Notes under the pieces: model-generated
What the model was told of the DNA's origin: nothing
Databases searched by the model: none
Seen by the model: only the letters and a program-made list of their open reading frames with translations
Position numbers and translations under genes: made by a program
Shown: one piece after another, positions 45,725-57,690 of the stretch
Layout: each line of letters starts with the position of its first letter
Numbering within the stretch: the stretch's first letter is position 1
DNA from: Vandiemenella viatica
Lineage: Eukaryota; Arthropoda; Insecta; Orthoptera; Morabidae
Reading direction: 5' to 3'
Length of the DNA stretch: 64,000 nucleotides
NCBI GenBank assembly: GCA_031002005.1
Contig: JARYHS010009186.1
Location: 104,193,992 to 104,257,991 of the forward strand

Positions 45725-46070
45725 TGCTTTTTAATTTAATTTAATTTAATTTTTTCAATTGTAATGGAGCGCACGCTCCGGTAGTAACTTCCCTGTACAA
45801 CCAATTTCCCCCTTTTCCTTTTCCAGTTTACTTATGCGTACTATCAATTTGAGCTTTAAATTCTTTTAGCTTTCTTGGTAAATTATTAATAATTTCTCTT
45901 GGTAATTTATTCCAATCTCTGCCCCTCTTACTTACGAAAAAAATCTTCCCACGCCCTTATGCCTAAAATCGAGTGCCAGTTTGTGGTCATGGTCATCTCT
46001 TCTATTCGATACCCTAATCCCATGATCCCGTGATTGACACTACTAGAAACTGTGCAAATCAATGTTTGAC
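45725..46070 (-). pseudogene. CR1-like LINE 3' end
   Basis: The minus strand reads RRDDHDHKLALDFRHKGVGR and then, after a frame change at a T-run, RGRDWNKLPREIINNLPRKL followed by KEFKAQIDSTHK and a stop. The pattern (basic block, F-S-R..., WN.LP..I, then K..L/F....) is the extreme C-terminus of CR1/L2-type LINE ORF2 proteins. Behind the stop, on the minus strand, comes a short aattt repeat tail (plus 45731-45757), in line with CR1-type microsatellite-like 3' ends. Only the last 100 or so codons remain. It may belong to the same family as the scrap at 88-279, which covers an earlier region. Confidence 0.7.
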
Positions 46071-48229
46071 TGATCCATCACTTGTACATATGTACGTATT
46101 ACAGCTCATTTGGAATTACAGAAAGCTCTGAGGACAATGTCAAAGATTGTGATGGTAACCAGTCACCTTTGCAACGACTCGGTTCTAAGAATGCAGTGGC
46201 TCGAGTGGTGCTGTTATTCTGTGAACCGTCTAAAAATTACTTCTCGAATTCAGCAATTATAAAGTTTTTTTAGTTCCTCCTCACTATTATAACGGCCCTC
46301 AGATCTAGCCAATTAATTAAATGTTATTTTAACAATTATGTTTAGCAACCTGGGAATTGATCAATTATGATTTTATATATTTTTGGTGTAATTAATATTG
46401 AATTTGTCTGAATGAACATTGTTTTATGGAGAGAAACTAAGCAAATGCTCTGTAATATGTTCAAGAACAGTATTATACATGATAGATTGATTAAAGGTTT
46501 ATAATTGTAAATACTGATGTGAGCTACAGTGTTTGTAAGACAATTTGCGACGGTTGGACTGGTTTATGTTGATAATTTTGTGTGTAAATGCATGTAAGCA
46601 GTATCAACTTTCATTTGGAGGTGTTGTTTTAAATGATTGTGAGTGGTTTTGTACAATTTGTAATTATTTTTGCATTGATATATTTGTTAAAGTATTGTTA
46701 GAATACGAGAAACATCGGTCTGAACTCTTTGAATTATTCTGTATGTTTCTAAAGCGTCTATTTAATCTCACCGAGGGCTAGCAGATGTCAGTCAGTAGAT
46801 TTGGAAGTGTGTGAATTTAATCGCTGGAACATTTTTGAATGTTTGTACTTTGGATCGAGACGATGGCTCGTTGTGTAATTTTACTATAGAGTGCACAAGA
46901 TGATAAATATGATCGGAAATTAATTCGTCGGAGTTGTTATTTCACGCAACCAAATGCATATGACTATGATATTTTTCAATCAAGAACTGTTGAGGCCCTT
47001 CACAATCATTACATCTCTAGGGATGTGAAGTATGGTCACCACGCTTGCTTCAGTGATGGTTTGGTAACCCTCCTGCTTATCTCAACGACAGAAGCTGAAG
47101 TATCTGGCCAGCTAAGGACCACTGGCCTAATTTTTTACACAGGTTGCCAATGTGAATTATGAGAGAAGATGTTTTCCCAGGATTCAAAGTTGGTTTGTTA
47201 GACCCGGCGTAAATAACCAATAGGAGGAGAGATTGTGTTGCCATCTGCTCGTGAAGCGTGTAACGTTTAGTGTATGAAAAGTGTAGTTTTGTTTGTGAAA
47301 TTCATAGTTTATGAGGCGGAAATTAGGGACCGTTCCAGTGTTCGTATAGTCTAAAATCATCTAACAGTATGTACGCGGAGGCAAGCACTAGAACCTGGTC
47401 CGCTTGTACCTGCCCGATAATACGCTCCAAGAAAATTTTTGTAGGACATTGTATATACAGTACCTGGGTGACCGAGTTCTCATCTGCGTCTTTCTACTTT
47501 TATTCAATTAGCAAAATATCGTCAAAATCATCAGGGATGCTTGAAGTTTTATTAATGTTAAATGTTTTTCTCGAAGGCATACTAGGCATTTTGAAGTGCG
47601 CAGTTCCTTTCTCTAACCAAAGAGAAACTTAACTAACATCAGTTAAGTAGCTGAAACTTCTACGAGATGGTGTTAGAGTCGTTTCCGAGATACCAAAATC
47701 AAGAAACGCTCTTTTTTCTCAGGTAAGATTCCTTGTTAGATAGACTCGAGAAGCAAAATGTTATCTACACCGAAATTTCATGCAAATCGTTAGTCTTTTC
47801 CGAGATACCAAACATTACAAGAATGGCTCGTTTATCGCTATTATATATATGCAATAATGAGCAGGTAAATGCTTTAAAGCGTTGAAACTAAGGAACAGCT
47901 ACCACACATGACGGCGGCTGGGAACAACGAACACAAGTAACCCAATATTTCGGTATCGAACCTTATTCTTGCAAGTAAGTGAGACACGAGGCTGTATCAG
48001 ATTTGCACACACCGACGTCGGTTTGATAAATTGGGAGGGGGGGGGGGGGGGGTGACTCAAGCGACATGGCCTAGGTGGCCTAGATGGTTGTGATGGGGGA
48101 GCAGAAAGTATTGAAATCGATATTACTGGAGGCATATTATCGTTGTAAATGGGGGAACATCGTCACCATAGGAAACGTGTGAGGATATGAATAAATAATA
48201 TATATATACATATATGTTGTAGTGGGTGC
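46071..48229. other. Unassigned DNA with two local repeats
   Basis: No gene is recognised. An approximate tandem duplication of about 110 bp lies at 47670-47830; tttccgagatacca occurs in both units. A G-run is at 48031-48052, and a (TA)n tract at 48198-48214. Confidence 0.5.
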
Positions 48230-49585
48230 CTTGATGGGCAAACTACGTTACAATTACCTTTCATACCTTTATGATGAATAATTGTGGATTTTTAACTTTA
48301 ATTTTTATGAAGGAGTGAAAGTTTATTAATTTTGCAAGAATCTCGACGTTTAGGAAAAATTGTCACAATTATATTTTCTTATCACTGGCGATTACAAGTC
48401 TGGTGCGAATTTACCGTTAACATTAACACAAATTGGCAAAATCATAAAAGCAACCCTCAGAGGTATAATTAGCCGTCATGAGCAAGCAAAAAATCGTATA
48501 TTTACTTCTAAATATATCTCAGAATCAAAATGCAAGAAATAATGACAGTTGGAAACAATGAAAAATATAAGTTATGACGACCTCAGACAAATGTATCATA
48601 ATACTGTGACTTTACAGTAAGAAAAGAAAATCATGGGCGCCACGAATGAACAATATATCATTCGAAAATAACTAGTTCTGGCAAATCATTCCGCTAGCTC
48701 AGGGGTTTTTACAATTACAAAGTGAGAACATGGATCTATCCTCTCAAAGTCGTTTAAGGGTTCTGTTTCACGGAATGCACAATCAGATGGCTTGGTCGTA
48801 ATAAGTTACCATTGTAGCTCTGCGTCTGATGTCTGCGGTGACTGGAGATGACCCACGGCATGTGAGGCTATCTCACAAGGCGGCTACAGGCATTTCTGGT
48901 CTGACAATGCGCGTCATCGTATTACCGGCTGTGTTGCTGTGATAAGCTTGCAGCCAGAAGTCGTATAGCAGCAGTTGGCGAAAGAAGTCAACTTTCCAAG
49001 TCAACCTCAGACTAGAATCGCATAGCATGGACTCGAAGATCGAATTGAAGCTCGTCGCTCTTCTCTCTCGCGAGGAATCTTCTCGCTCCGCCCCTTATAG
49101 TCTCGAAGCTCACATATAACAGAAATTCCCAGGATTTTAAGTTATACGCACCTAATGTCACGTGATATCCCCGATATGTGATTTGCCCCGCTCATATCAC
49201 AGAGGTCGGACATATTCGGCTAAGTTCGCCGGGGTGAGAGCACATTCGGGTGGCGGGCGACAGGCATTTCCCGCCAGGTGAGTGACTCTGTTGACCACCC
49301 ATCCCCAGGGAGCAGAGTGTGTGGTCCGGCAAACCCCAAATCCGCGACTTCTTGTCGCCATAGTTCGGGAAGATCAGATTAGCTTCAAGCCTACATAGCT
49401 CAATAATTCTTTAATATTCGCTTTACCAAGATACACTGTATGTTCACCATTTCATTACAGTCCTCACTAGGAATCTTGCGTACTTTATAAAATTACAACA
49501 AAAATCTATTTAGGTGGTCGCCCAAGATTTATGTAAATTACTCGAAAATTATGACATATATAATAAAAATGCACCTTGTAATGTG
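48230..49585. repeat. 1.3-kb dispersed repeat, copy 2
   Basis: It is colinear with 34920-36235, in the same orientation, about 13.3 kb away. Insertions and substitutions are spread evenly along the alignment, so the copies separated long ago and are not a fresh LTR pair. Copy 2 lacks the 45-bp tandem of copy 1 but keeps gaagctcgtcgctc and the ctccgcccctt-type block. It ends in taggtggtcgcccaagattta. Confidence 0.8.
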
Positions 49586-49606
49586 GCGACAGCGCGTCAT
49601 GTTACA

Positions 49607-49632
49607 ATGTGTGTATGTGTGTGTGTGTGTAT
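49607..49632. repeat. GT microsatellite
   Basis: A (GT)n run with one interruption (gtgtgtatgtgtgtgtgtgt), just beyond copy 2 of the dispersed repeat. Confidence 0.85.
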
Positions 49633-49779
49633 GTTACTTTTCAGTTGTCAAGAAATATTCTCGGATAAATTAATTATATATTTATGTACACATAGGTCAT
49701 AATTTGATATTTACAACGTTACCAGAAATGAGCTGCTGTTTCTTTTGTTTTCACTGTGTTTCCCTTGCTGGAATCGTTC

Positions 49780-50420
49780 TCTTCTCTCTCTCGGTGTTTT
49801 GTGTGTTTGCATGCCCGGGTCAGCGGCTCTGTCAGCACCCGCAGGCCAAATACACAGAAACCAACGGCGGACTCGGTCGCTTCATATTTTATCTTAAATG
49901 GAAAAACGAGGAAGCGGACACGTAAAAACGGAATAAAACCCGCCGCCGCCTTAATTGCACCGCCCTCCCCTCCGTTTGAGATAACGTTAATTGACAAACT
50001 TAATTACAGCCGGCTGTTTTGGGGCAGTGCCGTACTAATTACTACGCTATGAGTCCGTGTCGCTGCGCTCCGCTAATTGGGGCCCTGCGATTCGGCTTAG
50101 CCACCTCCCGCCGCTCCACGTAGCGCTGCCCAGAGCGACTGTTACTCGAGACCCGCTAAAGAGGTAACTTAGTACGGTCAGCGAATCCAAAAACAATACC
50201 TTCACGCTGTTAACTCCTCCGGCAGCCTGGCGCTTCCGGGGTACAGGCAAGTGTAATAAAACGGTTTCACCAGCATACCACGTCTGTTTACAAACAACAT
50301 ACAGCTTTTTCTTCTTCACCACTTTTTTCCCAGCACTTATCATTGACACTGTAAAACCTGGAGCTAGAGTTTTACGAGTACGTCCGCATGTCCTTGCTGA
50401 AGCTAAGCATTTGATACCTA
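49780..50420. other. CpG-rich island with TAATT-motif cluster
   Basis: A GC-rich block with no recognisable protein carries five TAATT cores within about 130 bp: near 49952, 49988, 50001, 50036 and 50074 (ttaattgc, ttaattgac, ttaattac, ctaattac, ctaattgg). These are core recognition sites of homeodomain proteins. GC-rich flanks make five AT-rich cores in so short a span noticeable. It is a candidate regulatory element, by inference only. Confidence 0.35.
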
Positions 50421-50489
50421 TTGCCATGTGTACTACCAGAGGTGATTAGAAACTAAGGTTAAACGTGAACTTTTTCTTTCATACAACCA

Positions 50490-51300
50490 ATACAGTAAAC
50501 TGATCAACCTTGTGAAAGATATAGCAGGAAACGTTGGATTTCAGATCTCTTTTCAGAAGACTAAATTCATGACCAATATTAGGGATTCACCCACAGTACT
50601 GAACACAGAATAGGAAAAATTAACAAGGTCAATAAATTTAAATATCTAGGTGAATTAATTCAGATTAATGGGCTTCATAAGGAAGCAAATATATCAAGAT
50701 CAAGAAAACTAGAACTAGCATACCAATTGACTAAAGATACATACAATAAGAAGAATCTATGAAGGAAAACTAAAATCAAACACTATAGCACAGTAATCAA
50801 GCCAGAAGGGCTGTATGCCTCAGAATGCTTGTTCTCTATAAAAACAGGAGAAATAGGAGACATAGAGAAATGGGAAAGGAAAATTTTGAGAAAAATTTGG
50901 GGACCACTAAAAATTGAAAATGGTGAGTTTAAACACCGGAGGAATAAAGACCTATACAAAGAAGAAGAAATTGAAAGGATGTCAGACAGGATCAGAAAGA
51001 GGAGAATCAGTTTTTTTGGTCACATATTGAGAATGGATAACAATAGACCTACAAAAAGAATTTTAAATCATGTTCACAAGAGTAAGAAGGACAACCAGTG
51101 GATCCAAGGAGTAAAGAATGATATGATTGAGATCGGAATAACAGAAGATTTAATACAAGATAGAGCAACTTTTAGGAGATTGATCCAAAATTTCAAGGGT
51201 TTCCATGAGAAGGAGAAGACGAAATGTAGTAACATATGACCAGAAGAAAGGAGGAAACAGCAAAGTGAGAGGATGAAGAACTATTGGAAGTCAAGAAAAG
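50490..51300 (+). pseudogene. LINE ORF2 C-terminal region, 5'-truncated
   Basis: Plus-strand pieces read LVKDIAGNVGFQISFQKTKF (about 50507), KINKVNKFKYLGELIQINGL (about 50615-50675), VIKPEGLYASECLFS (about 50795-50840), then an open frame 50829-51239. That frame has WERKILRKIWGP and RIRKRRISFFGHILRMDN, the thumb-to-tail region of the same LINE family as 17.1-18.4 kb. The matching blocks there are ALYASETLTLYRKG and RRLRFYGHFHR. Catalytic motifs lie upstream of the truncation point and are absent. Stops at about 50612 and 50760 and the loss of the 5' part make it dead. Confidence 0.8.
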
Positions 51301-51379
51301 AAGCATCGAAATGAATGCACGGGATTACTTTTCTTGGTCCATAGATGGCCGATATCGAAGAGAAGAAACATACATTAGG

Positions 51380-51800
51380 TTATTTTTCGAGATAGTCTCC
51401 ATATCGGTTTAGGCACTTGTCGCTTCGTGGATGAGTCTGAATATTCCCTCCTGGTAAGTATCTTCTCGTTGCGTGTTCAGTCCACGTAGACGCAAAGTGT
51501 TTTACCTCCTCGTGTGAAACGAATCGTCGGCCTCCTAGGTGTTCATTCAAGTGAGAAAAAAGATGAAAGTAGCTTGAAGCGAAGCCTGGGTTGTAGGGAG
51601 GGTGGTCGATGACTCTCGTCTATGACATGTTACCTACCGGACACATACTTTCGACACAATTCTGTAACATACAGTCTCTCCGTAAAACTCTACCAGCTGC
51701 TGGTGAATTTCAGCCATGGTTAAATGTATCGCCCACAGAAATAGAATGACTGAGTGGATTTCTTCACGAGACCAGTTTCCCAAACGAGTGGTCAGTTGTG
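51380..51800 (-). pseudogene. Mariner transposase with central deletion
   Basis: On the minus strand an N-terminal block SREEIHSVILFLWAIHLTMA then EIHQQLVEFYGETV (about 51770-51660) is the mariner helix-turn-helix. Shortly downstream the sequence jumps to VIDHPPYNPGFASSYFHLFS (about 51610-51550), LNEHLGGRRFVSHEEVKHFA and the terminal DKCLNRYGDYLEK before a stop at 51380. The whole catalytic middle, including the first two aspartates, has been deleted. In the remaining C-terminal block the third aspartate position reads Tyr (SSYFHLF, where relatives have SDYHLF). Similar N+C fusions are common among non-autonomous mariners. Terminal inverted repeats were not identified. Confidence 0.8.
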
Positions 51801-51879
51801 GCTGAAAGTCTGTACAGTTGCCAATCGCATTCTTAGAATTGCCGCACACCACTAACTTCTCTATAACGGACGACACACC

Positions 51880-52860
51880 AGGAATATCGGCCTTGTAACC
51901 TTACTTGCTGATCACGCCTCGCATGTACTAATGGAGGATGTAAACTATTGCCATCTGTCTGCGAAACATGTAACTGTGTCCTGTGTGATAAGTGTATTTT
52001 TTGTTCGGGGAAAATGTTTATGAAGGGAAGACTGGTGATATTTTTTATATACGTCTTAATGGCTGCGAAAAACCGTTTAAAACTACCCAAAAGTCGCCGT
52101 TGTACGATTGGTACGGGGGCTTTGGTCTGGTGCCCGGTCCATTTGCACCTCGCCGATCCAGAGTAAGGCGCCTTACCGCACTGAGTCAAACTGTACGTAC
52201 AAACAACCTTCAACTCTAAACGGTTAATCAAAACTAGTTTGAATCATTTTTCAAGCTATTGTGTGTTGATTGAAAATTGTATATGGAAATTTAATGTGAC
52301 CGAATAAAGAAGTCAATACTAATGAATGTTCAGCTTGGTCATTGTGTCATGTCATATGTACCACTCTGATACCACACGTTCAGCGTTCTCCAATGGGTCA
52401 GTAAGGACCAGGGATGTTTTTTATCTTTGCCCATTGTAACGTCTAGTTTTATGACGTTATTAAAATTAAATAATGAGATGCATTAATTTATAATTCAATT
52501 TGCAAAATTAATCCCGGGTAGGCGCCAAGAATGGAAGTGTTCTCTATCCGAGAGAAGCGACATTCCAATTCTGAAATACTTTTAATCAAAGCAATTGTAC
52601 TTTTAAAATTACCATTAAAAACACAAGTCTTTATCTATTCAAATCATATACTGATACATTGGAAAGGAAGTTATTGAAAGCAGGGTTTACAACACCTATT
52701 ATTTTCTTTGAATATAAAATTGATTGGTTTATTGAACAGAACTGAATATTAAAAGTTTCTTTTGAACAATTTAGAGCATGATTCTCATCTCAGAGCGTTG
52801 CCTAGGGTTGAATGACCCAAGAGTGTCTACACATCGTCGGCGTTCTTTACCGTAGCAGAT
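51880..52860. other. Unassigned DNA
   Basis: No gene is recognised. Around 51930-52040 the sequence ttgccatctgtctgcgaaac with its continuation resembles 47238-47330 (ttgccatctgctcgtgaagc). It may be a faint shared repeat. Confidence 0.35.
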
Positions 52861-53390
52861 GACGTGCAGATAAAACAGAGTCTCATTGACCCTGTTGATC
52901 AGCTGGGCGAAGTCACTTGGCGAGGTAGCTCCCCGCAGCTCTCCGGCAATCTCCCGTGGTGCGCCGGTGCGGATTGTTTGCTGGCCAGGAACAGAATATC
53001 CTCCCTCTCACTTGTTCGCTCCGTTGAAAACTTGCAGGCTCCCGAGTTTTAGCAGACGCGGGAACGAACGAACGAACGAACAATATGGCGATATCACCTT
53101 TATTCGCCAAGGAGCGTACCGCGCCATGTGTCTTGACAGCCGCCATTGCTCAACCAGCCAATCATAGACAAGAACACTTGTGACGTTGACTTCTCAACTT
53201 GGTGGTGGGAGCTTTGTTCCACACCAGAACACGCTAGAATATTCTATGCCAACTGCACGGACAACGCATGCCGTTCACGTGTTCATCGCATGTGTCGCTA
53301 CGCAGGGCGTAATTCAACCCGCAACACTTTTCCGCTGCGACCCACAGCTGCTCGAAGACAAGAGCCTCAACTGGTATTAGTAATGAATAC
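52861..53390. other. GC-rich island with CCAAT box and acga repeat
   Basis: A GC-rich stretch contains (ACGA)4-5 at about 53062-53079 and a CCAAT element (aaccagccaatcatag, about 53153-53168). The overlapping open frames (53146-53733 plus and others) have no family motif. A promoter-like role is possible but unproven. Confidence 0.35.
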
Positions 53391-53644
53391 ATTAAATACA
53401 TTTTTATTCCCAAATTACTACGGTCCATTACAATATATGTTGATATTACACCAAGCCAAGAATTCAGACTGCCTATTTAAATATTTGTGCTGGTTCTATA
53501 TTTTTACTTTTAGATTAAAATTTGAAAACAACTACAAAGATAGGTATGTATTTTCTTTAAATATACATGTTAATTACGAAAAAAAATTGTGCAGTGGAAC
53601 GAAGAGAACGCGAAATATAAATAAAATTACAAACTCACGGTTGG

Positions 53645-53683
53645 GAGGCCATGGATATACCGTCCACTCACCACGATCGGTGC
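53645..53683 (-). repeat. SINE family A, head-only fragment
   Basis: The bases gaggccatggatataccgtc then cactcaccacgatcggtgc match the outer end of the tRNA-like head (gaggccagaacgttaaccgt, then tcacc...cgctcggt). Only about 40 bases remain. Confidence 0.5.
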
Positions 53684-56385
53684 TAAGTTGTCAAAACATA
53701 TTTAGAACTACTTGCGAAATAAAACATAGTTAGCTTTCTCCAATCTATTTGGTTGATAGTGGAGTTTACAGTGAGAATAAGTCTAATCGGGGACTTTTCC
53801 AGCACAAGACGAACGGAATCAAAAATCCTCGGGCACACAAATATTTTTATGGAAAGAGTTAAGCGCAAAGCGTTGGTTTGAGGCACGTTTCTAAGCAGAA
53901 TAATCTTGTTCATAAAATCGGTGAACAGTACGCCAACGCAATAAGAGGTAGACTAGTTGCATGCAGGATTGTTAGACGGCGAGTTTAAATCACTGTTTCA
54001 GTTTTTCATGGAACCAATTGTGGAATTGGAGAGTGCCGAGCAAAGCTGCACTTGACTATGGACAGCCCTTCTTCCACGAGAAAAAGAAGCTGGAGATGTT
54101 TTGGAGTTTTTCGACGAGAGATCAAGAAACTCAATTCCAGATCGAAGCGACAGAAGCAGTTAAATTACCAGTAAGCTATGAGAGCTCATACCCGGATCGG
54201 GTTATCATCGCCACGGCTGGTAGCCTACCTGGCAGGGGCTAACGGTATTGCTGGAGCCTGGTGGACATCAGAATCGATACGAGTCGACTTCTATCTGCTA
54301 TTGGCCACCTACTTATCAAACTTCGGGGGTCGCCAACTCCTGTTCTTCATTTGTTAACCCACATACCGCTCCTGTTCCAAGATGATTGACACGTCCATCC
54401 GTAAATACCATGTCCAGCTCACGCTGTCAGCCTCCTCTTCTGCCAAACATTAATTAATTTCTGTTATCTGTGGCAGTTCCTTCCTCAAATAAATTAAATA
54501 ACTTTGATTTTGAAAGCACTGTAAGTATTCAAATTGATTTCGTATTGACTTTTCACTTATCGGTTGCGCCAATCTTTCACTGGTTTATATAAATATATAT
54601 ATATATATATAACCGGTTAAGATGCAAACGTGAAGCAAAGTTTGAGAACAAAATTATTTTTGAAGTGCTCATCGGTCGTTCAGTGATCGTAGCATAAGTG
54701 ATCGCAATCATGTTTCCATTTCTCAACTTGTGGCAACAATGAAAATCGGGTCTTCTTTTTCGATAGCCATGTTACTATAATAGCTACTGACCGTGCAGAC
54801 CAAATATTATGTAAAATTCAGTTAATATTTTTATGTAGCTGGAATACACAAAAAGAAAACAGAATAAACAATAGAATCATAAAATAACCCACAGCCTAAA
54901 GTGCAGACACCCAAGTTATCAACACCTGTTTAACAGGGATGGTAAACCATATACATCATATGGTATTAAAAGTCTTTCCCATCGTTGGCGGAGATGTGTT
55001 TCGATCTGGATTAACATTGAGAAGCACATTCCTCGAGTTGTCAAACACATATTATTCATTTCCATTATTACCACATATTTCTTTTGATGTATGTTTCTTA
55101 TGATATATGGAATGACCCTTATATGAAAAACGGTTTTAATTAAATAAATGAATCGATTTTTTTTTTTTTTTTTTTTTTTTTTTGAGATTAGCTGAATACT
55201 ACAGTTTTATTTTTCTGGCTAAGTTCCTTTCGCTTTTTTAGTTCCTCTATTTTTAATGTTCATTTTATAATCGACAATGTAAGGATGTTAAGAGACTATT
55301 CACAGTTCTGGCCGATGTCTCGTTATTGACACTGTGGTAATCTAGAGTTATAGCGATAAAATCCACCTGTACAGCTAGTTGATCCATTATTTCAGTCCTC
55401 GTTAACGACAAGCTCCTAACAATTTCTGTTTATGCTTTAGACTAAATTATACATTCATTCTGTGGCATAAATATCTGTAACTAATCACTGAGCACAACAA
55501 GCCTGCATCTAATTCTGCAGCCCTTCAAAGCTGTCTTAGCGGCTAGTCTATACGTCTATAGATGACGTCTTAATGAACCTCCATAAACTAAAGGGAACGT
55601 ACTGAATAGGAAACATATAATCAGTTCCAAGATTACTCTGGTGACACACTTTCATCCAACAAGTTCTACCGTGCTCATATGTATCCGAACGGACTGAATC
55701 GTTTTAGTTTGTAAAACTAACAAAATGACAATAGTAAGTTTTCTGGTAGCTGGATCAGTCTCAATTTTAAACAGTCTCCTGACTATACCACCTACAGCAT
55801 ATAGTATTCTCTACATATGTGTGTAAAATAAGTTGAATAATCTACGGGAGTAAAGTCAGCGTTGAACGATTCAGTTCATTCGGATACATATGGTCATGGT
55901 AGTAATAGTTTTAAATGAGGGCTTTAGAAAAACATCAGTCGCCTAAAATGACTGACTCTTGCAAATAAAAATCACTTTAAAGTAGAAACAACCTAAATAA
56001 TTCTTACATGAAGGTCGACCGCTGAGCCCTTCTTGGTATTCCAGGAGCCCATAATTCACTAACTTCTGTGTACCGAACGTAAATATTTAGAATTTTCCGA
56101 GTCTTGTTTCACACTTTGGAGATAATAAGTTACTTTTAGTGAAGAAGAATATTTTTGGAAATACTAATATCATTTTTGTTTTACCTTCAGAGACTCTGAC
56201 GTCAGAAGAAACTGTATTCTTAAAATAAAATATTCTTTTAAACTTTTTTTTACTCATTTTAATATTTAAGTGTTTCTATAATATAAACCTATATTTTCGT
56301 ACTTATCCATATTCGTTTCTGTTTATGACATTCTTTAAATTATCTTTGTGTTTAACTGTAAGCTTAAGGTACACAACCGAACTTA
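53684..56385. other. Unassigned DNA
   Basis: No gene is recognised. There is a (TA)n tract at 54593-54612 and a T-run of about 26 at 55157-55182. The short open frame at 54018-54242 has no familiar motif. Confidence 0.45.
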
Positions 56386-56592
56386 CTGGGTGAGCGGTAA
56401 TGGCCTGGACTCGCATTCGGAAGGACGCGGGTTCGAATGCCTCTCCAACCATCCAGATTTTCCAATGTTTCTCCAAATAATTCCATGTGAATTTCTGGAT
56501 GCCTTCAAAGAACCACAGCCGCCCTTGCCACCAATCCTTTCCCACCTACAACGAATTCGACGTCGACAAAGCGTTAAGCAAAAAAATAAATA
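56386..56592 (+). repeat. SINE family A, diverged copy
   Basis: The head gtgagcggtaatggcctgga leads to a good B box gggttcgaatgcc, then a shortened body (tttccaatgtttctccaaat) and tail cgacgtcgacaaagcgttaa with an A-rich end (aaataaataaataaaataaaat). Confidence 0.8.
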
Positions 56593-57250
56593 AATAAAAT
56601 AAAATAAAACATATTTGTTATGGTCAAGTGCATATTGTTGAATACTGTTTCTTTCTCATTGATTCTTTTCTCATCACACAGATAATTGTTTTAATTACCT
56701 CTTTCTTTAATACCCCTAGAAGAGGATAATGTGTGCATAATATTTCCAGATTTCTCTTTGCCCCTTTGCAGATCGTACATATTTCATGGCTAATTTGTTT
56801 TAAGTCAAAAGTTGATGAGGTAATAAAATATGTATATCTATTCAACGTTTAGAAAGTTTTCAATATTGGTTACTTGATATAAACTGACATTTGAATGTCA
56901 CTGGCTGGGTTATCGCCGAATCTTATAGACAACCGCATTTTTCCTCTTTTTAAATTATATTTAAAAGTTTCTTTTTTTGCTGTTATCAGTCTCTCGACTG
57001 GCTTGATGAAATCATCTATCATTTCCTATATTGCGCCAAGTTCTCTTCACCTCAGCATACCACTAAGAACCTACGTCCTCATTTATCTGCTTCATATATT
57101 ATGATTTCTATCTTCCTCTATGGTACTTACCTTCAAATGTTCACTCTACTTCCCGGTATAAAATATTCCTTTTTCAAAATACTGGCATGTAAGTACTATC
57201 TCTTGATTCAACTGTTTAAAATGAATGGGTGGGGTGAATGGTACAGGCAA
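56593..57250. other. Unassigned DNA
   Basis: No feature recognised. Confidence 0.45.
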
Positions 57251-57690
57251 CGAAAAATAACCCCGTGAGGTACGTGACTTTTTATCGTGTCATCCTCCTC
57301 ATTGTCCTGTCCAAAGTCAGCTGACCTTTGTCAAAAAACCACGCACGCATCACGGAGTCTGGGAGGCTCTTCCGATCAGCAGGCGGGCAGGCGGCTGCGA
57401 GTCTATCGCCCGGTGCTCGCTTTGTCCGTCCATCCGTCCTCTGCCAGCCATTGTACCCGGCTAGCTCTTTGTTTCGCCGGTCTGGCGTCCAGCGGCAGTG
57501 TTTTGCGACGGCACTGTGCCACGGAACAGAGAAAAGAGACGAGGACGAGAGTCCACTGCATGCGGGACTAAACCGGCACCGCTCCCGACGAAGCTCGAGA
57601 AAAAACCTGCACCGCGACGGAATGCCGCATTTATACACTTGCAACTTTGTCACGCTTCGGCAGATAGAATTAAAAATGCGGTAACTTGAA
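57251..57690. other. CpG-dense island, candidate promoter or 5' exon
   Basis: The strongest CpG-rich stretch in the right half of the window. Four overlapping open frames occur on both strands, as expected from composition, and none shows a known motif. There is a TATA-like tttataca at 57631. Surrounding DNA is AT-rich for kilobases, so the block is compositionally isolated. Confidence 0.4.

Noticed and set aside
34920..49585. LTR pair of one long retrotransposon
   Set aside because: The two copies are too diverged and the DNA between them holds unrelated elements rather than gag-pol.
50047..50427. 126-codon minus-strand frame
   Set aside because: No recognisable domain, lies in a GC-rich island, and competes with plus-strand frames of similar length.
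53146..53733. 195-codon plus-strand frame
   Set aside because: No family motif; its 3' end runs into a SINE head fragment, and composition changes from GC-rich to AT-rich mid-frame.
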